In this document: one piece after another, positions 1 through 6,783 of the stretch
Layout of the letters: every line of letters begins with the position of its first letter
Position numbering within the stretch: the first letter of the stretch is position 1
Source: Alitiscatomonas aceti
GTDB lineage: Bacteria > Bacillota > Clostridia > Lachnospirales > Lachnospiraceae
Assembly (NCBI RefSeq): GCF_025567195.1
Contig: NZ_JAOQJF010000029.1
Location: forward strand, 1-41,987
Direction: 5' to 3'
Length of the DNA stretch: 41,987 nt
The notes under the pieces: generated by a model
What the model saw: the letters and a program-made list of their open reading frames with translations, nothing else
Told to the model about the DNA's origin: nothing
Database searches by the model: none
Translations under genes and position numbers: made by a program

Positions 1-5
1 TATAA

Positions 6-93
6 CAATCGACGCGCACCCGCATAGCGGGTGGTTGATTGTTTCGCCCATCTCCATTTTTCGGATCAGCGAAAAATGGAGATGGGCGAAACA
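6..93. repeat. Two adjacent hairpins in host DNA
   Basis: Two strong inverted repeats lie outside the prophage. The first (about 6-41) has a 7-bp stem, CACCCGC with GCGGGTG, enclosed by CAATC and GATTG. The second has a perfect 24-bp stem (40-63 paired with 70-93) and a 6-nt loop. No coding frame explains either. They could be a transcription terminator or a dispersed palindromic repeat of the host genome. Neither has a clear T-run right after the stem, so a simple terminator is less likely. Confidence 0.6.
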
Positions 94-107
94 GACTAAA
101 GTCCATA

Positions 108-141
108 ATAAAAAAGGAAAACCTATTCGCTAAGGTTTTCC
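108..141 (-). terminator. Original host terminator downstream of tRNA-Lys
   Basis: On the minus strand GGAAAACC pairs with GGTTTTCC around a short loop and is followed by TTTTTT, a classical intrinsic terminator. It sits just downstream of the tRNA-Lys 3' fragment in attL. Before the phage integrated it was therefore probably the terminator of the host tRNA operon. Confidence 0.75.
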
Positions 142-146
142 AATAT

Positions 147-191
147 TCATGAGACATCGGGGATTCGAACCCCGGACAACTTGATTAAAAG
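147..191. other. attL attachment core (45-bp direct repeat)
   Basis: These 45 bp are identical to 41182-41226. The repeat covers the tRNA-Lys 3' half, from just past the discriminator base to position 32 of the anticodon loop, and identity stops exactly there. Phage-encoded tyrosine recombinases often cross over in the anticodon region of a tRNA. The two copies lie 41,035 bp apart, which gives the size of the excised phage genome. The window fixes both ends of the element. Confidence 0.95.
150..191 (-). pseudogene. tRNA-Lys 3' fragment left at attL
   Basis: This is the 3' part of tRNA-Lys(UUU) on the minus strand: half of the anticodon loop, the anticodon stem 3' side, the T arm with GGTTCGAATCC, the acceptor 3' strand and discriminator A. 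The 5' half is missing because phage DNA begins here. It cannot make a functional tRNA. The intact copy is at 41185-41257. Confidence 0.93.
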
Positions 192-232
192 GCATCTTTT
201 TAATAGCTGTAAATCAAGGCTTTTCAAGGGAT

Positions 233-253
233 TCTGGGACATTTTTGGGACAT
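233..253. promoter_or_regulatory. Integrase arm-type binding repeats, left arm
   Basis: Two copies of TGGGACAT are spaced 11 bp apart, about one helical turn. The same 21-bp double site occurs at 41035-41055 next to the integrase, with a further variant pair at about 41074-41095. Such repeats on both sides of an attachment core fit arm sites bound by the N-terminal domain of a tyrosine integrase. That role is inferred from position and repetition. Confidence 0.7.
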
Positions 254-285
254 AATTTTGATATGCGAAGATGGTACGATGTTCT

Positions 286-309
286 GGCGGATTTCTCCGC
301 CGTTTTTTT
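286..309 (+). terminator. Plus-strand intrinsic terminator at the left prophage end
   Basis: GGCGGA and TCCGCC form a perfect 6-bp stem with a 4-nt loop, followed by seven T residues on the plus strand. In the integrated state little plus-strand transcription from the phage reaches it. In the excised circle the integrase gene reads through attP straight towards this site, so it would stop that transcript before the convergent lysis genes. Confidence 0.7.
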
Positions 310-349
310 CTTATGGAATAGGAGTTGTAATCTCTTTTTTATACAACCT

Positions 350-1065
350 TTATATAACCGCCAGCGCCCCTCGCTCATTGCATCGGCACCGGATCTCTCC
401 TTGCAGCATGGCTCCATCGGCCCCAAAGGCAAATACCTCATCACCAATCTGCATGAGCCTTCCGGTGACCATTGCACCATCAGAGCCAAGGTAATACCAC
501 TTGCCAACCCTGTCCTGCTTCCAGGCGTTGGCGACCATCACTCCGGAACCGTCAAACCAGTACCACCGGCCATCGGGATCCCGGTGCCAGTCGTTGCGTA
601 CCGGCTCTCCTGTGTCTCCGTGATAATATCTCCAGATCCCGGCCTCCTGGATCCAGCCGGATTTCTTTTCCGGCTCCGGCGGAGCAGCTTTGGCCCCATC
701 ATCCAAAACAACTACCGTGTGCCCCTTTGTCCTCGTTACCAGGATATCCCCACGCAATAAGTAGTCTGGCTTTTTACAGTACTTGTCATCTTTTAATATA
801 TCAAACTTACCGGTCGCCCGCAATGTACTCACCTCATTGGCTGTGTTAAAACTGGCCACTTTAGCTCCGGCATACAGGCAGCATACCCGGACTGCCTCGG
901 AGCAATCTGTCTCGCAGGGTGACAAAACCTTGCTGGCATCATATCCATATCCAGCAGCAATAGCAATCAGGCTTGTCCTGTGCTCCTGACAATAACCAAT
1001 ATTATTGTTGGCGCAGATGGATTCCATGTTGTGGGCAATCAGCTCACGAACCTGCCTATCTTTCG
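350..1065 (-). CDS. Endolysin, NlpC/P60- or CHAP-like with cell-wall-binding repeats (5' part lost in gap)
   Basis: This is a peptidoglycan hydrolase for lysis at the end of the lytic cycle. The visible part begins in the catalytic domain. The motif CETDCSEAVRVCC carries the likely catalytic Cys and GDILVTRTKGHTVVV the likely His, as in papain-like NlpC/P60 or CHAP amidohydrolases. The C-terminal third has aromatic- and glycine-rich repeats (WRYYHGDTGEPV, WYWFDGSGVM, WYYLGSDGAMV) typical of choline-binding-type cell-wall repeats. The N-terminus lies in the 181-N gap at 1066-1246. The frame happens to run on into the holin across the N run, but two separate genes are far more likely than a fusion. 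Confidence 0.85.
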
Positions 1066-1246
1066 NNNNNNNNNNNNNNNNNNNNNNNNNNNNNNNNNNN
1101 NNNNNNNNNNNNNNNNNNNNNNNNNNNNNNNNNNNNNNNNNNNNNNNNNNNNNNNNNNNNNNNNNNNNNNNNNNNNNNNNNNNNNNNNNNNNNNNNNNNN
1201 NNNNNNNNNNNNNNNNNNNNNNNNNNNNNNNNNNNNNNNNNNNNNN
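1066..1246. other. Assembly gap (181 N)
   Basis: This run of undetermined bases lies between the 3' part of the endolysin gene and the 5' part of the holin gene. It hides the endolysin start and the holin stop. The true length may differ from 181, so reading-frame continuity across it means nothing. Confidence 0.99.
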
Positions 1247-1582
1247 AGACTTGTCCATGGGCTTTTTCTGGTAACCTGTCCGGTCCCAGATCTCTTTGAT
1301 CCGCTCCCATCCGTCCATGGCTACCAGTGCCACGATAAAGGCCCCGATCATACACGCAAAGACCATATACCAGGTGATCTCACGATCCATCCACGCCATC
1401 AGCGCCACAAAGGTCACCGGGCACAGCACCAGGGACAGCACGATCACCACCGCTGACGTGGGGAGCTTATCTAAGCCCGGCCAGGATTTGACCACCTGGG
1501 TAATTGTAGACACCGCAAAGGCCATCACGCCGATGGCCACCAAAAGATACGATATGTACTGCATGATTCCGCTAAAATCCAT
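1247..1582 (-). CDS. Phage holin (3' end lost in gap)
   Basis: The first 112 residues are visible, starting MDFSGIMQYISYLLVAIG. Hydrophobic segments at about residues 7-30 and 40-62, and a third at about 72-92, suit a small multi-spanning membrane protein. Holins open the membrane so that the endolysin reaches the wall. The gene sits directly upstream of the endolysin in transcription order and is preceded by a GGGGAAAA-type ribosome binding site. The C-terminus is in the N gap. Identification rests on topology and context, since holin sequences are poorly conserved. Confidence 0.75.
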
Positions 1583-1600
1583 TCTATTTTTCCCCTTTCA

Positions 1601-1936
1601 TTATCTGATATACTGCACGGCCAGCATTGCAAGCCCTGTGATCACAGCACCGGCCAGGAGCCCCACGGCCGTATCCAGGACCTTGTCCGACATCCGCTGC
1701 CATCTCCTCGCCGGCTGCTGCTCCAGAGCCTCCAGGCGGCCGTCAAACCGCTCCAGCCGCGTTCCCTGGTCCTTAAGTTCTGATAACATCTGCCGCATGT
1801 CCTGGGCCAGGGCATGGACGGAGATCGTAAGGTCCTGGATTGCCTTTACGGACTGCTCCAGGTCATCGATCCGATGGTTCTGGCGGTTGTCCTCATCCCG
1901 GAGTCTGGCAAGCTCCGCTTTTACAGCCTCATCCAT
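1601..1936 (-). CDS. XhlA-like lysis accessory protein (coiled coil plus C-terminal membrane anchor)
   Basis: The chosen start, MDEAVKAELARLRDEDNRQN, follows GGAGGTGAT at good spacing; an upstream TTG in frame is less likely. The 111-residue protein has a long charged heptad-like region (about residues 1-75), then a single hydrophobic helix near the C-terminus (AVGLLAGAVITGLAMLAV). This layout matches the XhlA/haemolysin-like family encoded next to holins in Bacillus and clostridial phages, which helps holin function at the membrane. It lies between the fibre gene and the holin. Confidence 0.75.
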   Translation of the reverse strand: MDEAVKAELARLRDEDNRQNHRIDDLEQSVKAIQDLTISVHALAQDMRQMLSELKDQGTRLERFDGRLEALEQQPARRWQRMSDKVLDTAVGLLAGAVITGLAMLAVQYIR

Positions 1937-1953
1937 TGGTATCACCTCCGTTC

Positions 1954-3312
1954 TTATTCCAGCCAAATCTCATATATATCAGCAGTAACAGTACCAGAAG
2001 CAGAAGACTCACCAGTACCATTGTAGCTACCAACATTTACTTGTATAAGTCCCGTTTTCTCCCAAGTAGATTTCCAAGTAGATGTTTCCCTATTGGTTTC
2101 CGTTACTTGATCTCCCTTTTGAAGTATTTTAGGTGAATCAAGTCTAAAAGTGGACCCATTTACGATTAGCCATGATCGAAATTGATAGTAACTATATCTT
2201 CCACCAGTAACATTACATCTCATCTTTAATTTAGAGTACTTGGACAAGTCATATTCAAGAGATGATTTCAGTATTGGGGGCATTGTATTTTTAATCGAAA
2301 TTCTATCCGACTCAAATGTTGTATTACTAGCGCTACTCGTTTTTTTAAATCCTGCGATATTATTACCACGGTTGTAAAGATAAACATACGTCGTTCTCGC
2401 ATTCAAGTTATAGCTATTTCCCCAACCAAGCGCATCACAATAACTTGTACAAGTGAAGTAATATGTGGTATTAGGACTCAGTCCTCCAATATCCACGTAA
2501 TTGCTCCCCCCAGCCTGGTTCGGGTTATTTCCAGCCCCGGTATATACTCTCGTTCCGCCGCCCGTCCCTGGATTTCCAGATGCAGACATCTGGATGAATA
2601 CCCCCTGCCATGGACCTTTGGCCGGGTTTTTCCAGCTGATCCGGATTTTATCATGAGAGAGAGCGGCCACGCTAAAAGAAATCGCGGATTGTACAGCGAG
2701 AGTACCTGTGACCTTCACTCCATTGACCCACGCAGTCTTTCCAGACAGGATATGCCCCGCTGCCGCATTGGCAGAGGTCTGCGACGCCAGGCTGTTGGCC
2801 GTCACCCGGCCGGATCCGTTATGATAGCCTGCCGGAATCGCATAACTCCCTCCAGCGTTTAATGCTGCTGTTTTCGCTCCCTGATTGGCCATACTTCCGG
2901 TGCGTTTCACGCCGTCCTTCCAGTAGGTCCTGCCGGACAGGACATCCCCGTCTGCTGCCGTGGCTCCTCCCGTCTGCGATGCCAGGCTCTTTGCCGTTAC
3001 CTTTCCCGCGCCGTTATGGTACCCTTCCAGAACTGTATAGCTCCCTCCTGCTGCCAGCTCCTGGGCCACAGCCCCACGATTTGGCATCGTCCCGGTCCGT
3101 CTCGTTTTCGGGTCCTTATTGTAATAGGTTTTCCCGGTCAGAACATGGGAATCCGCCGCATCCCCGGTCAGATCCAGCGTTCCCTCCACAGGCTCATCGT
3201 TACTGTCGCTTGTAACTGCAGTCTTCCCTTTTAACACATCTCCTCTGGCGGCGGTCAGCTCGTCCGATGATACTCCGCCACCTCCGCCTCCCATAATAAC
3301 TGCTTTTGCCAT
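1954..3312 (-). CDS. Tail fibre / receptor-binding protein
   Basis: The start MAKAVIMGGGGGG was chosen because AAGGAGATATCTA precedes it and its ATG shares one base with the upstream stop (TAATG), giving translational coupling. Of 452 residues, about 10-200 hold three imperfect modules with the signatures GDVLSGRTYWKDGVKRTGSM and GGSYAIPAGYHNGSGRV, a repeat common in clostridial phage fibres. A fibronectin-III-like segment follows (KIRISWKNPAKG ... LSPNTTYYFTCTSY). The last 130 residues, rich in Tyr, Ser and Asn, probably form the receptor-binding tip. The DNA for that C-terminal part is clearly richer in AT than the repeat part, a usual sign of swapped fibre tips. Confidence 0.8.
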   Translation of the reverse strand: MAKAVIMGGGGGGVSSDELTAARGDVLKGKTAVTSDSNDEPVEGTLDLTGDAADSHVLTGKTYYNKDPKTRRTGTMPNRGAVAQELAAGGSYTVLEGYHNGAGKVTAKSLASQTGGATAADGDVLSGRTYWKDGVKRTGSMANQGAKTAALNAGGSYAIPAGYHNGSGRVTANSLASQTSANAAAGHILSGKTAWVNGVKVTGTLAVQSAISFSVAALSHDKIRISWKNPAKGPWQGVFIQMSASGNPGTGGGTRVYTGAGNNPNQAGGSNYVDIGGLSPNTTYYFTCTSYCDALGWGNSYNLNARTTYVYLYNRGNNIAGFKKTSSASNTTFESDRISIKNTMPPILKSSLEYDLSKYSKLKMRCNVTGGRYSYYQFRSWLIVNGSTFRLDSPKILQKGDQVTETNRETSTWKSTWEKTGLIQVNVGSYNGTGESSASGTVTADIYEIWLE

Positions 3313-3773
3313 TAGATATCTCCTTTCTGGATACTTACTCCGGTAAGCATGACCTGGAAGTCTGCATCCGGCTTCTTTTCTCCGCAATAAAAGGCCATAG
3401 TTCCGTCTCCGCTCTCCCCGTCCGTGATCATTCCGGCCAATTTCCTATACTGCTTCACTGTAGCCGCAGGGAGTTCCTTTGGCGTATATGGGTGAATCCC
3501 GACCACATCCGTAGCCTTTGCCCCCGGTACCGCCACGGTCTGTCCGTATGGAAGAGAACCGCTCCATCCGGACGCCGGAAGGCTGACCACCACGGCATTT
3601 CCCAGGCGGTTGATTTCCGTATTGGATGCATTGATGTCATTGGCTCCAAAAAAATCCCCCTCCTGTGTATACTCAGTCATGTCAATCAACGAGATTGTTT
3701 TATCATCATTGGTTGTCATTGCATATTTTCTTGCCCCGGCAAACATGTCATCCCTGTAATCTGTTTTTAACAA
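3312..3773 (-). CDS. Baseplate/tail-associated structural protein
   Basis: This 153-residue protein begins MLKTDYRDDMFAGARKY from a TTG codon after GGGAGGAAGTACC. Related proteins are common between the baseplate and fibre genes of clostridial siphophages, with the same conserved features (YTQEGDFFGANDINASNTEIN and a later beta-rich domain). The gene overlaps its upstream neighbour by 7 bp and its downstream neighbour by one base, so all three are probably made in fixed ratio. The exact place in the virion is not known; it probably links the fibre to the baseplate. Confidence 0.7.
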   Translation of the reverse strand: MLKTDYRDDMFAGARKYAMTTNDDKTISLIDMTEYTQEGDFFGANDINASNTEINRLGNAVVVSLPASGWSGSLPYGQTVAVPGAKATDVVGIHPYTPKELPAATVKQYRKLAGMITDGESGDGTMAFYCGEKKPDADFQVMLTGVSIQKGDI

Positions 3774-4174
3774 GGTACTTCCCTCCTTCCCAGTTTAAAG
3801 GCCAGACGTCTCCGGCCGTTTATAACATTTCTGATATTCTCATAAATCATCAGGCACGCTGATTCCACCCGGTTTAATTCCTTCCAGTCGATGAACGGCT
3901 GGTTATCATAAAACACCTTTCTTTTCCCCACTGGAAAAGGATATGTCCCCCCGCAGATATGTTCCACATTGGACTCAAAGCAGTTGATCTCATCGGAGTA
4001 AAAACCATAGTCTTCCCAGGTTTTGTCCTCTCCCATCTCATCCCATGGAAATTCCTCCCAGTATACCAGGGCCATCCGGTGCAGTTCGTTCAGGTTGCCC
4101 TTGATCCGGTTGTAATCTTCCACGTTGAAATAATCACTTTCTTTCCAGTCTGTTTTTGGCTGCTGCCACGCCAC
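3767..4174 (-). CDS. Conserved tail/baseplate adaptor protein
   Basis: This 135-residue protein starts MAWQQPKTDWKESDYFNVED from GTG, with AGGAGG eight bases upstream. It is rich in Trp, Tyr and acidic residues and has the widespread clostridial phage opening QPKTDW...DYFN..DYNRI. It overlaps the end of the upstream baseplate gene by 41 bp. By position it is a structural adaptor near the distal tail, but no enzymatic motif is visible. Confidence 0.65.
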   Translation of the reverse strand: MAWQQPKTDWKESDYFNVEDYNRIKGNLNELHRMALVYWEEFPWDEMGEDKTWEDYGFYSDEINCFESNVEHICGGTYPFPVGKRKVFYDNQPFIDWKELNRVESACLMIYENIRNVINGRRRLAFKLGRREVPC

Positions 4175-6392
4175 TCATATCCCTCCTCGCTTTGATCGTT
4201 CCGGCCAGGGCCCCGTTGAATTTCAGCGTGTGGTCGTAAACCCGCACCAGAAGATCGGGCACATACTTATTTTCCAGAAAAACCAGATCATTCGTGTCGA
4301 TCCTGGGATCCCCGCGGTATTCCAGGTCATATTCCCGGTCTGCCTTTAGATAATCCCCCACCCAGTCCGCCAGATCTGCCGCATGTATGGGGCTGGAAAC
4401 CAGTGGATTCTCCCACACCTCCAGACTTCCCTGCAAGCCTGTCTGACGGCTGATCTTTGCCTGGGAGACCGCATATTCTTTCCCCATGATCACAACCTCA
4501 CAGGAACCGGAGATCCCGGAAAATTCCACTGTAGCGTAATAACTGCTGCTGTCTACGATTCTGGCCGTCTGCCCCGCCCCGGCATCTGTAATCGCGCATG
4601 AAAACTCATAAGAAGCATTGGAAAAATAAAAAGTATACCGGTTATCCGCCGAAGTGATCTCCACCGTCTCCCGTGTCAGCTCCTTGCTTTCCTCCGCACT
4701 TGGGCTGTAAAGCGTCCGCAGCACCTGGAGCTCCCGTACCCTGGCAAGCTGCGTCCCTTTGGGTGTTCTGGTCAGTTCTGTTCCGTAGGACAGCTCATAA
4801 TCCGTGCTCTCTCCGAACTCTATTTGGTCCAGAACCACACGGTTAAACGGTGTACCTTTCGTAAACTCCAGGACCAGACGGTCAAAATCCGGAAATTCAT
4901 GGCTGATAACGGTAACCCCGTCGATTTCCGAAACGGTATACTCTTCCGCCAGGTCTCCGTCGAGATAGGATCTGAAAACCACCTCGCCCGGAGGATTCCG
5001 GCCGAAAACCAGAGTAAGGCCAAAGCACTTATACCTGGCCTCCAGAACAATTTCCACCTGGGGATTTTCCTGGAAACGGCCGTCCTCTCCGGCCACTGCT
5101 TCTGATACATACCCGTTCTGGATCCGGCCGGTATCTCCACCCTCCCGGGGGAGGAAAAACTGAGCCGGTTTCACATCTGTAAAATTCCGTCCAGTCATGG
5201 CATAGGCTTCTTTCCTGGTTTTTTCCAGAACACTGGCCGCGCTGCTGAAGTAGGTTTCCGCACCCGCACGCGCCTCCATATCCGGAATAAAACTGGATTT
5301 CATACAGATTTTCCCGTTCCGGTCCTGGTACAGGATACACCTTCCGGCATTGGCGATCATCTGAAGGGCCTCCCTGTGCGGAACCGGAGGAAGCGGATTG
5401 TTTACCGTCACGTCCCGGAGATATCCATCCAGCCAGTAAGTCCGGCTGTCTACCCCGGCATCCTCCAGCACATCGACCGCCAGGTTATACAGGGTAATCC
5501 CCTCCGGGCGGTAGGTCCCCTGGTAATACGTTCCGTCCAGGTCCTCAAACCGGTCCGATGCCGAAAAGCTCATCCGCTCGTCATCCGCTGACCATTCCCG
5601 CAGGTAGACCGTTGCCCCGGGGATCCATTCTGTATCCCCATTCTCCAGCTCCTGGCCATACAGAACCCGGATCTCCTGGCCGATCTCCAGGAAATTAACC
5701 GCCGAATCCTCATTTTCAATATCAAAAGTCCGGTCTTTATTATTCACTGTGAGGTCAAAATCCAGAGTGGGCAGCTCTTCCATGATCGGGCTCACATGCT
5801 CCTTTTTGGTGGCCGACAGGATCTTGTGGTTATCAAAATAAATTCCGATTCCCATGGTGATCTGGTGGATCCGGAGCCGCCCCTGGCCATTGACCATGGT
5901 TTCCGGTACGATCCGCAGCCAGGTGGTGTTATCGAAAATCTCCTCCGTGACAAAATGTCCGAAGGCGTTCCCCTTTACCTCCACAGTGCTCTGGTCTGAT
6001 TCGATCCTGAAATTCACAGGCCAGGCCTTCCCAAACTCAATGGTCAGCCCACGGATGTCATATGGCAGAGGAAAACGGAGTTCGACGGGTCCCAGAAGCG
6101 ACTCTGAAACGATCCCCTGGTTTAAAACTACGTCCTCCGCCCTTCTGGGGAGGAAATACATGCTGCCGTCCACCTGGCTGTAATCCTGGTCACAGGCCGC
6201 ATACAGTTCCTCCACCTGGTAATTATTGAGCGGCATCCCCAGATTGCTGTAATAGGTATACCGTTCCGGGTACGGCACACTGGCGGAGGCCTGGGCCTCC
6301 TGGTTGATCAGCCCGATCGTTACCCGGATATACGATCTGTCCCGGAGCTGCTTTTTCATTTCTGCCTTATACGCCTGGCTTGCCGTCTGCAT
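4134..6392 (-). CDS. Large baseplate / tail-tip protein
   Basis: This 752-residue protein follows the tape measure and the DUF6711-like gene, where siphophages encode the Tal/tail-tip protein. The N-terminal third (to about residue 190) and a middle segment look like beta-sandwich carbohydrate-binding-like modules. Residues about 200-360 resemble the baseplate hub/tail protein core (PTLDFDLTVNNKDRTFDIEN ... GQEIRVLYGQEL). The C-terminal portion (DREYDLEYRGDPRIDTNDLV) matches the end of many phage minor structural proteins. No peptidase or lysozyme motif is evident. The ATG shares a base with the upstream stop (TAATG). Confidence 0.75.
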   Translation of the reverse strand: MQTASQAYKAEMKKQLRDRSYIRVTIGLINQEAQASASVPYPERYTYYSNLGMPLNNYQVEELYAACDQDYSQVDGSMYFLPRRAEDVVLNQGIVSESLLGPVELRFPLPYDIRGLTIEFGKAWPVNFRIESDQSTVEVKGNAFGHFVTEEIFDNTTWLRIVPETMVNGQGRLRIHQITMGIGIYFDNHKILSATKKEHVSPIMEELPTLDFDLTVNNKDRTFDIENEDSAVNFLEIGQEIRVLYGQELENGDTEWIPGATVYLREWSADDERMSFSASDRFEDLDGTYYQGTYRPEGITLYNLAVDVLEDAGVDSRTYWLDGYLRDVTVNNPLPPVPHREALQMIANAGRCILYQDRNGKICMKSSFIPDMEARAGAETYFSSAASVLEKTRKEAYAMTGRNFTDVKPAQFFLPREGGDTGRIQNGYVSEAVAGEDGRFQENPQVEIVLEARYKCFGLTLVFGRNPPGEVVFRSYLDGDLAEEYTVSEIDGVTVISHEFPDFDRLVLEFTKGTPFNRVVLDQIEFGESTDYELSYGTELTRTPKGTQLARVRELQVLRTLYSPSAEESKELTRETVEITSADNRYTFYFSNASYEFSCAITDAGAGQTARIVDSSSYYATVEFSGISGSCEVVIMGKEYAVSQAKISRQTGLQGSLEVWENPLVSSPIHAADLADWVGDYLKADREYDLEYRGDPRIDTNDLVFLENKYVPDLLVRVYDHTLKFNGALAGTIKARRDMSGVAAAKNRLERK

Positions 6393-6769
6393 TATTCCAT
6401 CACCCCGCAGTCAATAAGATTTACCTTACAGTCCCGGTACAGGACCGGGAGGCCATCACTGTCAAATGCCACCGGAGTTGCCGTCCGGTTTCCCGGATAC
6501 ATCCGGATGGTCATAAAACAGTTATGTACCATATCCGGGATCCTGGCCGATACCACAAAACGGTCAAACTCCTGGAGAATGGCCGCCCATGTGGCGGCAT
6601 CCAGAAGTTTCCACTGGAGGCTGTCGAACTTGTACTGGTCCCGGCCCACCTTCTGACCCACAAACTCACCCAGGGCGTTTTTTCCATCCGATACATTCGT
6701 GGCAACAACCAGATTCGCTCCCAGGTCCGGGGCCGGAAATTCCTTTCCGTTGATCGTTATTACAGCCAC
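6392..6769 (-). CDS. DUF6711-like tail protein (distal tail region)
   Basis: This 125-residue protein starts MAVITINGKEFPAPDLGAN from GTG after GGGAGGTGAAAG. It resembles the DUF6711 family, found between the tape measure and baseplate genes of Firmicute siphophages, with the typical pattern of INGKEFP, a central LQWKLLDAATWAAI and a late FMTIRMYPG. Its position suggests a distal-tail (Dit-like) or tail-cap part. The family match is from memory of its pattern. Confidence 0.65.
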   Translation of the reverse strand: MAVITINGKEFPAPDLGANLVVATNVSDGKNALGEFVGQKVGRDQYKFDSLQWKLLDAATWAAILQEFDRFVVSARIPDMVHNCFMTIRMYPGNRTATPVAFDSDGLPVLYRDCKVNLIDCGVME

Positions 6770-6783
6770 ACACTTTCACCTCC

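Noticed and set aside
350..1582. A single 410-residue holin-endolysin fusion across the N run
   Set aside because: Frame continuity depends on an arbitrary 181-N gap; holin and endolysin are separate genes in related phages, so I split them.
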